A stretch of DNA of 64,000 nt from QWQI01 sp964608915. GTDB lineage: Bacteria; Planctomycetota; Planctomycetia; Isosphaerales; Isosphaeraceae. The position numbers and the translations under genes are program-made. This document shows, piece by piece, positions 43,976 to 53,222 of the stretch. Positions within the stretch are counted from its first letter, which is position 1. The number at the start of each line of letters is the position of its first letter. Location of the stretch: NCBI GenBank assembly GCA_964608915.1, contig CAZSQA010000004.1, forward strand, positions 62,001 through 126,000, given 5' to 3'. The notes beneath the pieces are model-generated. The model was not told where the DNA came from and searched no databases. It saw only the letters and a list, made by a program, of their open reading frames with translations.

Positions 43976-46900
43976 TGAGTGCTGAGACTTCCGATCTCGA
44001 CCCATTCGAGGTCCTCGCCGAGTCCTTCCTGGCGAGATACCGCTCCGGAGAGCGGCCAAGCATCGATGAACTGGCGGCCCGCCATCCAGAACTGGCTGGC
44101 CCGATTCGCGAGCTGCTGCCAGCACTTTTGAGGCTCGAACGAGACATGTCGCACGATGTCGCGGCCCGGCCCTTACCGCGACTGCCTGAGATCGACAAGC
44201 GGCTGGGTGACTACCGTCTCCTCCGCGAAATCGGCAGGGGCGGGATGGGGGTGGTCTACGAGGCCGAACAGATCAGCCTGGGCCGTCGCGTGGCCCTTAA
44301 GGTCCTGCCTGACAATGTCTCAGGCGATCGTGAGGCCTTGGCACGATTCCGCCATGAAGCGAAAGCTGCCGCGCGGCTGCACCACACCAACATCGTCCCG
44401 GTTTACGAGGTCGGCCGCGACGGTGAGATCGCCTACTATGCAATGCAGTTCATCGAGGGCCAGGGGCTCGACAAGGTGATCGATGAACTTGTCCGGCTAC
44501 GCGATCCCGGGCGAAAGACGGAGGTGGTGGAAGGCCCTGGGCCGTCCGCGGTCGGTGGTGCCAGTGTTCATCAACCTGAGATCGGACCGGTCGCCCGGTC
44601 GCTCCTGACTGGCCAGTTCGCGATTCTGGGGGAGACCCCGTCGAGCGGAATCCAGCCGTCCGCAGAGTTCGCCCCAAACGCGATCGAGCGATTCACCCAA
44701 GACGCGATTCTCACTTCGACATTCGATCTCTCGGATCATGAGCCGACGAGGCGCAAGCCACCCACACCCCCGTGCCCCACGGATTTCTTGACGGGGGGAA
44801 GTCAAGCCTCGACGTCGCTGCTTTCGGGCCGCCTCGTTACCTTCTACCGGAGCGTGGCCGACATTGGCCGACAGGCAGCTCAAGGTCTGGCCTACGCACA
44901 TGTCAATGGCATCGTCCACCGTGACATCAAGCCGAGCAATCTCCTGCTGGACCAAGCGGGGGTCGTCTGGATCGCTGACTTCGGCCTGGCCAAGGGGGAG
45001 GACGACGGACTGACCCGCACCGGCGATATCCTCGGCACGTTTCGCTACATGCCACCGTGCCGGTTCCAGGGGCAAGGCGACCACCGGGCCGACATTTACG
45101 CGCTCGGGATGACACTCTACGAAATGCTGACCCTCCGGCCAGCCTTCAATGAGTCGGACCGGCTGAAGCTGATCGAACGGATCAAGAATGAGGAGCCGCC
45201 CCGACCTCGTACGCTCGACAGCCGCATCCCGCGCGACCTGGAGACGATCGTCCTGAAGGCGATCGAAAAGGACCGTGAACGCCGCTACCCGTCGGCTGAG
45301 GCGATGGCCGAGGACCTCCGCCGGTTTCTGGCCGACGAGCCGATCCGAGCCCGGCAGGTCAGCGCTCCGGAGCGCTACTGGCGGTGGGCCAGGCGCAACC
45401 CGGCAATCGCGATGCTCGGCGGCGTATTGATGGTGTTGCTGGTCGCGACGACCATAGGCTCGATCGTGGCGGCTTCGTACTTCCGGGATCTTGCCGGAGC
45501 AGCCGTCCTTGCCCAACGAGATGCCACCATAGAGCGTGACAGGGCTCAGCGAAATGAGAATGCCGAACGCAGAGGGCGCTACCGTTCGGACATTGCCGCT
45601 GCGTCCGGCTCTTTGCAGCTTCAGAACAGCGGTGCCGCGCGTTTCGCGCTCGAAGATGCGCCGGAGGAGCACCGCAACTGGGAATGGCAGTACCTCCATA
45701 GTCAGCTCGACGGGGCCTCGTTCGTGCTGCCCGTACCGGGGGGCAAGATCAGATCTCTCGTTCTGAGCCCGTCGGGTCGACAGTTCGCCGTCTGTTGCTT
45801 CGAGCACAACGAGGTTTATCTGTACGACGTGGCCGACGGCAGTCTCGACGCTGTCCTGCGGGGTCACTCAGCTACGGCGACATCCGTGGCCTACCGTCCC
45901 GACGGCGAGCAGGTCGCGACCATTGGCAACGACCAGACGATCCGCCTCTGGGAACCGGCGACGGGCCGACAAACTGCGGTCCTCAAGGCAGAAGCCGCCC
46001 CAACTCACCCGGATCGTTACTCCCTCGTGGCCTACAACTCAGACGGCAGCCGGATCGCTTCGTCTCCTGGATTGGAGTCAAGCCTGTTGGATCCGTACTC
46101 GGTGGCCGGGGCCGGCACGAGCCGGTTGTGGGACGCCGCCACCGGTATGCAGATCGCCATCCTGGCAGAATGGCAGGACGGCACCCGTCCGGTCGCCTTT
46201 AGCCCCGATGGCAAGCGGTTGGCCGTCGGTTTCAGGGAATACGTTCATCTTTGCGACGCCGTCACAGGCCGCCGACTGGCGACTCTGGGTCCTCATTCGA
46301 AACCGGTCGAGTACATCGCTTATAGTCCGGATGGGAAACGGATTGCATCCTCGGCCGCCGATTCCAACGCAATTCATCTCTGGGATGGCGAGAGTGGCAA
46401 AGAAGTCGCCGTGTTGCGCGGCCACACCGCCGATATCCGTTCGGTGCAATTCAGTCCTGACGGGGCGCGGCTGGTTTCCGGGAGCATTTTCCCGGATGAC
46501 ACGGCACGCCTGTGGGACGCGGCCACCGGCCAGCTGCTGGCTGTCCTCGCCGGACACCAGAATCGCATTCAAGCCGTCCTTTTCCGCCCTGACAGCAAGC
46601 GATTGGTCACGGCCTCGATGGACAAAACGGCGCGGCTCTGGGACGGGAGAACCGGTCAGTTTCTCGCAGTCCTCGGGGGGCATACGGACCAGGTTTTCCA
46701 CGTCCGCTTCAGCGCGAACGGGACGCGCATGGTCACCGTCTCGAACGACGCGACTCTACGCCTCTGGAATGCCCAGACCGACGAATTCATTGGCCTGCTT
46801 CGCGGACACGCGGATGGCTTCAACTCCACGCCGGTCTTCACTCCCGACGGCTCCCGGCTTGTATCCGGATCCGTCGATGGCACGGTGCGTATCTGGGACG

Positions 46901-47844
46901 TGAGCCTGGCGGAACGGAACAGCATTCTGCGAGGGCACGAGAGCTTCGTCTACGATGTCGCCTTCAGCCCCGACGGCGAGCAGGTGGCGTCGGCGGCGTG
47001 GGACGGCACGGCACGCCTTTGGGACGCCTCGACCGGCCGTCAAACCGGCCTGCTGAAGCACGAGACAGGGGTCGTCCTGTCGGTGGCTTATCGCCGGGAC
47101 GGCAGCCAAATGGCCACGGTTGAGAGGGACCGGGGCGTCACCCTCTGGGATGTGGCCTCCAGGAAGGCGGTGAGCGAATGGAGCACACCGGCCGGCGAGA
47201 CTCTCACTGACCAGCGCGCCTCCTTGAGCCCCGATGGAACACTGCTCGCGGCGGCGTCCGACGAGGGACCCGTGAAACTCTGGAACGTGGCCACTGGGCG
47301 GGAGATCGCTCGACTTAATGGGCACGAGAAGACGTCCCTCGATGTGGATTTTCATCCTGAGGGCGGCCTGCTCGCCGCCTCTGGAAGAGACGGGACGATC
47401 CGTCTCTGGGATGTGACGACCCTGGCCTCGGTCGCCGTCCTGCGCGGTCACACCGCAAGCGTCCTGCGCGTGGACTTCAGCACCGACGGCAAAATGCTGG
47501 CCTCGGGCTCCGACGACAAGACTATCCGCCTCTGGGATGCCCTGACCCATGAACAGCTCGCCGTCCTGCCGGTGGGGACTGTCGTATTCAGCGTGGCCTT
47601 CAGTCCCGACGGCACGCGCCTGGCGGCCGGCTGCCGCGACAATACCATCCGGCTTTTCGACGTCGCGAGCCGTCTCCAGGTCGCCGAACTGCGCGGCCAC
47701 ACCGATTACGTCCACTCCGTCGCCTGGAGCCCCGACGGCACACGGATCGTGTCCGGCTCCGGCGACTTTACGGTCCGCCTCTGGGACGCCCTGACGCCGG
47801 CCGCCCGGGCCCAACGGGCCGACGCCTTGCGCTCGCCCCGCTAG
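43975..47844 (+). CDS. Membrane Ser/Thr protein kinase with WD40 double propeller
   Basis: Hanks-type kinase fused to WD40 repeats, 1289 residues, co-translated with the sigma factor (start at 43975 overlaps its stop). The kinase spans about 78-455 with GRGGMGVVYE (88-96), Lys109, HRDIKPSN (315-322) and DFG (335-337). An insert of about 110 residues, rich in Pro, Ser and Thr, lies between helices D and E (about 178-288). The APE motif reads PPC (360-362), losing the conserved Glu. A membrane helix covers about 477-500. The C-terminal part (about 580-1280) has 16 strands of the RLWD type, enough for two propellers, likely outside the membrane and probably sensing a ligand or scaffold. The catalytic residues are kept, so activity is expected. 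Confidence 0.93.
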   Translation: MSAETSDLDPFEVLAESFLARYRSGERPSIDELAARHPELAGPIRELLPALLRLERDMSHDVAARPLPRLPEIDKRLGDYRLLREIGRGGMGVVYEAEQISLGRRVALKVLPDNVSGDREALARFRHEAKAAARLHHTNIVPVYEVGRDGEIAYYAMQFIEGQGLDKVIDELVRLRDPGRKTEVVEGPGPSAVGGASVHQPEIGPVARSLLTGQFAILGETPSSGIQPSAEFAPNAIERFTQDAILTSTFDLSDHEPTRRKPPTPPCPTDFLTGGSQASTSLLSGRLVTFYRSVADIGRQAAQGLAYAHVNGIVHRDIKPSNLLLDQAGVVWIADFGLAKGEDDGLTRTGDILGTFRYMPPCRFQGQGDHRADIYALGMTLYEMLTLRPAFNESDRLKLIERIKNEEPPRPRTLDSRIPRDLETIVLKAIEKDRERRYPSAEAMAEDLRRFLADEPIRARQVSAPERYWRWARRNPAIAMLGGVLMVLLVATTIGSIVAASYFRDLAGAAVLAQRDATIERDRAQRNENAERRGRYRSDIAAASGSLQLQNSGAARFALEDAPEEHRNWEWQYLHSQLDGASFVLPVPGGKIRSLVLSPSGRQFAVCCFEHNEVYLYDVADGSLDAVLRGHSATATSVAYRPDGEQVATIGNDQTIRLWEPATGRQTAVLKAEAAPTHPDRYSLVAYNSDGSRIASSPGLESSLLDPYSVAGAGTSRLWDAATGMQIAILAEWQDGTRPVAFSPDGKRLAVGFREYVHLCDAVTGRRLATLGPHSKPVEYIAYSPDGKRIASSAADSNAIHLWDGESGKEVAVLRGHTADIRSVQFSPDGARLVSGSIFPDDTARLWDAATGQLLAVLAGHQNRIQAVLFRPDSKRLVTASMDKTARLWDGRTGQFLAVLGGHTDQVFHVRFSANGTRMVTVSNDATLRLWNAQTDEFIGLLRGHADGFNSTPVFTPDGSRLVSGSVDGTVRIWDVSLAERNSILRGHESFVYDVAFSPDGEQVASAAWDGTARLWDASTGRQTGLLKHETGVVLSVAYRRDGSQMATVERDRGVTLWDVASRKAVSEWSTPAGETLTDQRASLSPDGTLLAAASDEGPVKLWNVATGREIARLNGHEKTSLDVDFHPEGGLLAASGRDGTIRLWDVTTLASVAVLRGHTASVLRVDFSTDGKMLASGSDDKTIRLWDALTHEQLAVLPVGTVVFSVAFSPDGTRLAAGCRDNTIRLFDVASRLQVAELRGHTDYVHSVAWSPDGTRIVSGSGDFTVRLWDALTPAARAQRADALRSPR

Positions 47845-47982
47845 CACTCGCTGAAAAGATCTCGGATTGGTCGACTGCGGAATCGGGCGGAAATCGCAAG
47901 AATCGGGCCCGCGATCGAGACTCGCCCCCACCAGCCTCTTTTCTCGCGACCGGCCTTCCCTTTGGGAGGTTACCAGAGATGA

Positions 47983-48195
47983 AGCTTCACAGTCTCGGAC
48001 AGATTGCGATCGCTCGCGACGGTTTACGACCTGCTGCACAAACTTGGCTATTCATGCCTGAAGCCGCGACCGAAGCATCGAAAGTCTGATCCCGTGCGGC
48101 AAGCGGCAATTCTGCAGGAGCTGCCGCAGAAACTCATGAAGATAGCGACGGACAACCCTGGCAGGCGGTTAAGGATCGACTTCGAAGACGAACCA
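47983..48195 (+). pseudogene. IS630-type transposase remnant
   Basis: About 70 codons resemble the middle of IS630-family transposases: ATVYDLLHKLGYSCLKPRP, then HRKSDPVRQAAILQELP and LRIDFEDE, the last being the strand that carries a catalytic Asp of the DDE triad. A stop codon precedes the segment, and after FEDE the similarity ends abruptly. The two other catalytic residues and the ends of the element are missing, and no terminal inverted repeats were found. The element is dead and truncated on both sides. It lies between the WD40-kinase gene and the matrixin-like gene. Confidence 0.7.
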
Positions 48196-48351
48196 GTCTT
48201 GCCCCTTTCGCGGAATCTCCCGGCTTCGAAAGTCATCAGCCGCTTGTCGCGAAATGCGAATGCGATCCGATTACGGCACAGCCCTTAGCCGATGCAGGCC
48301 TCCAGCATCGACGCATCGCACGCTCTACGATGCGTTCGGATGGATGGGCCT

Positions 48352-48389
48352 TGGTCCTTGCGCGTTTTGGCGCGTCATTCGAAGGACCA
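48352..48389 (-). terminator. Hairpin at the end of the matrixin-like gene
   Basis: TGGTCCTT and AAGGACCA form an eight-base-pair outer stem, with an inner CGCG/CGCG pairing around TTTTGG. The structure overlaps the last codons and the stop of the minus-strand gene. There is no T tract, so termination is only suggested. Confidence 0.4.
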
Positions 48390-50327
48390 GTAGACGAACA
48401 GGTAAGGGTCGAATGCGATCGTGCCGCTCGGATAGAGGTAATATTCGGGATCCCAAGGGTCCTGATAGAGGGGCGCGGTCGACGAGTTCGACATCTGTGG
48501 GCCGATCGGGTCGGTCACCGAACTTCCGTTCAATCGAAAACTGACGGGTGCGGAACCACCCAGGACGGACAATTCGGCACGATATTCGCCCGGGGCAAGG
48601 AAGCCCGTGACGCTGCTGAGCGTGTCACCGGTCATGCCGAGCATGGAGAAGGCCTCATTCCCCTGGAGGTCGAAAATCGAGAAACGAACGCGAACGCCGG
48701 CCGGCCCGGCGGCAGTCAGTGAGAAGCCGAATACCTGGGTTTCCGCGATGTAGAGAGTCGTGGCCAGATCATTGCCGGCGGGGATGACTCCTTCGGCGAA
48801 CGTCGTAAGCCGGGTTGCGCGCTGGCTGAACGACAAGTCGAGGAGATAATTGCCGACTTCGCCATCGCCGATGCGGACATAGTAATCGTCATTAGGCGCG
48901 AGTCCGGTGGCCTGGATCGTAAACGTGCCGTTGCCGTTCGCCAGAATCGTCACAGGGATCGGGGACTGATGCGAATCGAAAAGCGTGATGCGCTGTACGG
49001 CACCGCTCGGATCGACAGCGCGGACAGTGCCCGACAAAACGACCGGAGCCCCGTTTGCGGTGCTGGGGGCCCTGAATTTGTAATGATCGACGTCGGAATT
49101 ATCGCCCTTGCTCGCGGTGACTCGATAGTGCGAGTTCTGAGCGAAGCCCGGGGTGGATGACAACGCCGTCGCCGTTCCGAAGGTGTCGTTGGTCTTGACG
49201 TCGTCATTGAATTTCGCGGAATCAGGGCGGAGCATGAGGTCCGCGATATCGCGAGGGCTGAGGCTATCGTAAGGCCCCGTCATGACTTCCTGAATGCGCG
49301 ATTCGTCGACCTTCAGCACGTTGTCGAAGCTCACGGCGAGACCGAAGCGACCGGTTGCGAACGACGTTCCCGGAGCCGCTTCGACCTTCAGATAATATTT
49401 CTCGGAAGGATGGACGTTCGAAAGTCTCAGAGCGATCGAGCCGCCCTGTATATTCGAGGCAGAGACGGTTCCGACGAGAGACCCCTTGATGTCGAAGACG
49501 CTCAATCGCGGCGTGAGCAGGCTGATGCCCTTCGTCTGAAGCCGGATCGTCATCGGGCCGGAATATGTGTCGAGCACGGGGACGTAGAAAAAGTCGGCAT
49601 CCGTGCGTGTCGTGACATCGCCGAAGATGACGAGTGGCGCCGAGCCGTCGAAATCACTGTTGAATTTGATTCGCGTCGCATTCTTGATGTTGTCGTTGCC
49701 GGTTCTTCCCTCGTTGGCGTCGGGGGAACGAGAGCCGTACAGGTTTCGGATTTCGACGATATCCGAGGCGCTCAGCGAAGTGTGCACGTCGTATGGTTCG
49801 TGCATGACGGACTGAGGATCGTCGCTGGCATCGAGGCCAAGAGCGTGACCGATTTCATGAAGCGCGATGGCGTAAAGGGAAACGGGGTCGAATCCGGAAT
49901 GGGAATTCAGGAATATGTCGCCGGCAAGGGAATCGACGATCGTCGGGTCAGGCGGAATGGCTTCAGCGAGCACGTCATCCATGGGCAAGGCACCGATGCG
50001 AATGTCGCCGATCCGGTGGTCACCCTGGGGAAGCCCCGGCGAACCGAATGCCACACCGTTGTCATCGACGAGCGCGAAATTGACGTTCGCGACTTCCGAC
50101 CAGGTTTCGAAGGCATGAAGCAGAACGGTCTGCCATTCGGATCGCGGCATCTGGGCATCGAGCGATCCGTAAAGCGTGCTGGGTTCGTTGAGAGCCGACG
50201 TCCCGTCAGGCGCGAAACTGACGGTGAGGTGTGCAGGATCGATCCAGGGCACTCCGAACTGGGCTGGAGTCGCGCGGTCTTCGAGGCATTCGGCCGCCAG
50301 GCGGAATTTTCGGATTTTTCTCGTCAT
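48375..50327 (-). CDS. Secreted matrixin-like metalloprotease with altered zinc motif
   Basis: A 650-residue exported protein beginning with the planctomycete motif LAAECLEDRATPA (about 10-22). The matrixin-type peptidase domain covers about 25-200. The zinc helix HEIGHALGLDA occupies 157-167, with His157, Glu158 and His161, but the third ligand position of HExxHxxGxxH is Ala167, next to Asp166. The Met-turn SVMHEPY follows at Met175. After a linker there are several beta-sandwich regions (about 215-620) resembling pre-peptidase C-terminal-type or calcium-binding domains, each with FYVPVLDTYSGPMTIRL- or YKFRAPST-like strands. It is transcribed toward the WD40-kinase gene and lies downstream of the second kinase/sigma operon on the same strand (105 bases away). 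Confidence 0.87.
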   Translation of the reverse strand: MTRKIRKFRLAAECLEDRATPAQFGVPWIDPAHLTVSFAPDGTSALNEPSTLYGSLDAQMPRSEWQTVLLHAFETWSEVANVNFALVDDNGVAFGSPGLPQGDHRIGDIRIGALPMDDVLAEAIPPDPTIVDSLAGDIFLNSHSGFDPVSLYAIALHEIGHALGLDASDDPQSVMHEPYDVHTSLSASDIVEIRNLYGSRSPDANEGRTGNDNIKNATRIKFNSDFDGSAPLVIFGDVTTRTDADFFYVPVLDTYSGPMTIRLQTKGISLLTPRLSVFDIKGSLVGTVSASNIQGGSIALRLSNVHPSEKYYLKVEAAPGTSFATGRFGLAVSFDNVLKVDESRIQEVMTGPYDSLSPRDIADLMLRPDSAKFNDDVKTNDTFGTATALSSTPGFAQNSHYRVTASKGDNSDVDHYKFRAPSTANGAPVVLSGTVRAVDPSGAVQRITLFDSHQSPIPVTILANGNGTFTIQATGLAPNDDYYVRIGDGEVGNYLLDLSFSQRATRLTTFAEGVIPAGNDLATTLYIAETQVFGFSLTAAGPAGVRVRFSIFDLQGNEAFSMLGMTGDTLSSVTGFLAPGEYRAELSVLGGSAPVSFRLNGSSVTDPIGPQMSNSSTAPLYQDPWDPEYYLYPSGTIAFDPYLFVYWSFE

Positions 50328-50432
50328 CGTCGTTCTCTCAAGGGCATGGCGAATGGCCTGGCGAGTCAGTCTGGCTCAGCCGTCGTCCAAAGTCGTTTCG
50401 ATACTGTCCTGAATCACTTCATTGCTGGCATC

Positions 50433-53222
50433 TCATTCGGTTCTCGACAGCGCGATGGCGGCTTCCGTCATTTCGTGGAACCGGGGGTCAGCTTGCACGG
50501 TCTTCAGATCATCGTCCGTTCGCATCGTCCTGGCCCAGGAGGGTTCATGTCGGAGTGCGAGCCTCAGTAGATTCAACCCGCGGGTGATGTCCCCGGGGGC
50601 CGTCGCGCCGATCAGATACCCGCAAGCGGCTTGATAAAGGATCAGGCCGTTCGTGCTTCGTGCGCACGCTTCGGCGTCGGCACGTGCTTCGGTTTTTTGC
50701 CCCAGCCTCGCATGGAGAACCGACCGGCCGGCACGGTCCGCGACCGAATCCGGGACGAGTTCGACGATGCGATCGAGCGCTCTGAGAGCGTCTGCCGGCC
50801 GTCCCAGATTTTCGGCCAGCACGGAGGCCTTGTCGCGCCAGGCAGGCAGGAATTCAGGGTCGCGTTCCAGCGCGTTTTCGAAGTCCGCCAGGGCCTCCGT
50901 CGCGGCGTTCGGCCGGTTCCTGAGCCTTTCCTCGCCGCGTATCGCAAGTCCCCGGGCGTCTTCTGGCACTGAGCTGAGCACCTTTGTCAGGTCGGCTTCA
51001 GCGCCAGTGGTGTCACCCATCCGGCGTTTTGTCTGACCACGAACGGCATAGAGCCTGATGTGGCGGAAACCGAGCCGTTCGGACTCGTCGAAATCGGAGA
51101 TGGCTCCTGCCAGATCCGCCGAAGCCTGACGAGCGATGCCCCGATTGAAGAACCCTTCGGCACTGCCGGGGCGCAAAGCCAGGAACCGGTCGAAATCCGC
51201 GATGGCCAGCCGGTTTTCCGAAAGTTCGATACGGGCCACCCCTCGATGGAACCATGGCCAAGGGGCGGACGGATCCAGGCCGATGGCTGAAGAGTAGGCC
51301 TCGACGGCTTCGTGATTCTGGCCGAGTCTCGATTGGATCGAACCGAGCGTCATCCACGATGCGATGCGGGTTGCCCCTTCACGGGTCGAATCGATGAGTG
51401 CTTTGGCCTTGTCAGGCAATTTTTTGCCAGCGATCGCGTTCCAGACGGAATCGCCGCCCAGGCCAGCGGTCACGTAGGTGACTTCTTCGCGCCGTCGACG
51501 TCTTTCTTTCGAATCAGGGGCCAATTCGGCCGCGATCGTCAGCGATTCGGCCAGATCCTTGAGAATCGCATCGCGATCCTCGCGGGAAACCAGCCGCATC
51601 ATGGGCCCCTGCTTCCAGGTGGCCTGGCGTATGCCGTAATGCGCGGTGACTTCGTCGATCCGCTTCAGCAGGTCCGCGGCCTCTTCGGACGAAGCGTCAG
51701 CCCGATACGCAGCGGATGCCACCTCATGCAGCGAATCTCGTAACCTTAAGGCTTCGAGCTTTGTCGCATGACGTTTCGTGGAATACCAGCCGGCCAGGAC
51801 GATCAAAAGCAAAACCGCGGCGATCGTACCGATGGAGCTGCCGGAAACCAGTTTCGGGTGCCGCCGGATCCATTTCCCCAGACGTTCTCGTGGCGAAGGA
51901 TCAGGGGCGTAAAGCAGCTTCCGATCTTCGAGTTGCCGGCGCAAATCTTCCTGCAACTGCCTTGCGGATTCGTATCGCAGGGAGGGATTCGGGGCGATGC
52001 ATTTCGCGACGATCGATGCGATCGCGGGCGAAGGTGCATCCGGCCACCAGCCTTTGCCGAGAGGACGCGACCGGTCAGCCAGGGTCTCGGCGATCGGGAG
52101 CGATTGGGAAGCGTCCCGGTCGGGCCATGGCAACCGGCCAGTCATCGCTTCGAAAAGCAGAAGACCGAGTGCATAGAGATCGGATCGTGCCGAAGCTGCA
52201 TCGCTGCGGGTATCGAGCTGCGCCATGCACTCCGGCGCCATGTATCGGAAAGTTCCGCCGATGCCGGCGTCGGAGGCGAGAGCGGAATCAGCCGCCAGGT
52301 TGAAATCCAGCAGCATCGGAGCAGCGTCGTCCGAAATCAGCACGTTCGCGGGCTTCAGGTCGCGATGCAGCACACCCATTTCATGTGCATGGGCGAGACC
52401 GTCGGCGAGCTCCGCTACGAGCGTCAAAACGGCTGTGGGAAATGACATCGCCGTGAATTTCGCGGCAGGGTTCACGACGGAAGGCGAGCCGCCGTCTATG
52501 GACACCGACCCTGGACCGCTCGGTAACAGGCCTGAAACGAGACTGCCGGAAGCCTCTTTGCCCCGGTTCCGTTTCACGGTGTCGATGAGGTCTTCGAACG
52601 TGTTGCGTCCCAGATACGGCATCACGATCGCTTGAAACGGGCCGACCTGATGCAGTGAATAAATCGGAACGATGTGCGTGTGCTGAAGCCTGGCGAGAGT
52701 CTGGGCTTCGCCGATGAATCGCGACGAGAGTTTGACGGCCACTCGCCGATGTGCCAGGTCGCTCTGTCGAGCAAGATACACCCGGCCGAACGCGCCGGAA
52801 CCGAGTTCGGATTCGAGCACGAATCCGGGCGGGATCGTCGTGCCGACGGCGGGGAAATCCTGCGAGGGGAGATCGCCGGTCACGATGCCGTTCGTGCCGG
52901 AAGCCTGCCGCAGTCGCGATTCTTCGACGACAAGCGCGTTCACGGCAGCCTGGTCGTCGAATACGTCAGGATACCGCGAACGATAGTGGTCGAGCCCCCG
53001 TCGTTCGCCACGCTCCCAGGAAAGTTCCATGTCGACTCGCAGCAGTTCGACGAGAACTTCCTGGCGTCTCGGGTGTTCACGTGGCGGCAGATAGTCGGAA
53101 GGATCCGCGAAGCCACGGGATGAGGCCCTCTCGAAGGATTCGATGTACGAATCCAGCTCCGGTTCGAACCCGGATTCGAGCGCGATCGCCAGTGATGTCA
53201 GCGGATTGGGACTAAGCCTCAT
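50433..53222 (-). CDS. Membrane Ser/Thr protein kinase with TPR region
   Basis: Hanks-type kinase of 929 residues, second gene of an operon with the sigma factor at 53212. The kinase domain spans about 132-435: GSGAFGRVYL (141-150), Lys164, HRDLKPAN (286-293), then DFN instead of DFG (306-308) with APE intact. DFN is seen in some planctomycete kinases, so activity is uncertain but possible. A variable Gly/Ser-rich insert lies at about 222-255. A membrane helix covers about 459-480. The C-terminal half carries TPR motifs (about 630-900), with clear repeats such as AYSSAIGLDPSAPWPWFHRG and ADFDRFLALRPGSAEGFFNRG. The N-terminal 130 residues are helical and unique. The start overlaps the upstream sigma gene by 11 bases. 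Confidence 0.9.
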   Translation of the reverse strand: MRLSPNPLTSLAIALESGFEPELDSYIESFERASSRGFADPSDYLPPREHPRRQEVLVELLRVDMELSWERGERRGLDHYRSRYPDVFDDQAAVNALVVEESRLRQASGTNGIVTGDLPSQDFPAVGTTIPPGFVLESELGSGAFGRVYLARQSDLAHRRVAVKLSSRFIGEAQTLARLQHTHIVPIYSLHQVGPFQAIVMPYLGRNTFEDLIDTVKRNRGKEASGSLVSGLLPSGPGSVSIDGGSPSVVNPAAKFTAMSFPTAVLTLVAELADGLAHAHEMGVLHRDLKPANVLISDDAAPMLLDFNLAADSALASDAGIGGTFRYMAPECMAQLDTRSDAASARSDLYALGLLLFEAMTGRLPWPDRDASQSLPIAETLADRSRPLGKGWWPDAPSPAIASIVAKCIAPNPSLRYESARQLQEDLRRQLEDRKLLYAPDPSPRERLGKWIRRHPKLVSGSSIGTIAAVLLLIVLAGWYSTKRHATKLEALRLRDSLHEVASAAYRADASSEEAADLLKRIDEVTAHYGIRQATWKQGPMMRLVSREDRDAILKDLAESLTIAAELAPDSKERRRRREEVTYVTAGLGGDSVWNAIAGKKLPDKAKALIDSTREGATRIASWMTLGSIQSRLGQNHEAVEAYSSAIGLDPSAPWPWFHRGVARIELSENRLAIADFDRFLALRPGSAEGFFNRGIARQASADLAGAISDFDESERLGFRHIRLYAVRGQTKRRMGDTTGAEADLTKVLSSVPEDARGLAIRGEERLRNRPNAATEALADFENALERDPEFLPAWRDKASVLAENLGRPADALRALDRIVELVPDSVADRAGRSVLHARLGQKTEARADAEACARSTNGLILYQAACGYLIGATAPGDITRGLNLLRLALRHEPSWARTMRTDDDLKTVQADPRFHEMTEAAIALSRTE

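Noticed and set aside
44497..45867. A 456-codon minus-strand frame opposite the WD40-kinase
   Set aside because: Shadow of the kinase codons. The plus strand carries the kinase motifs.
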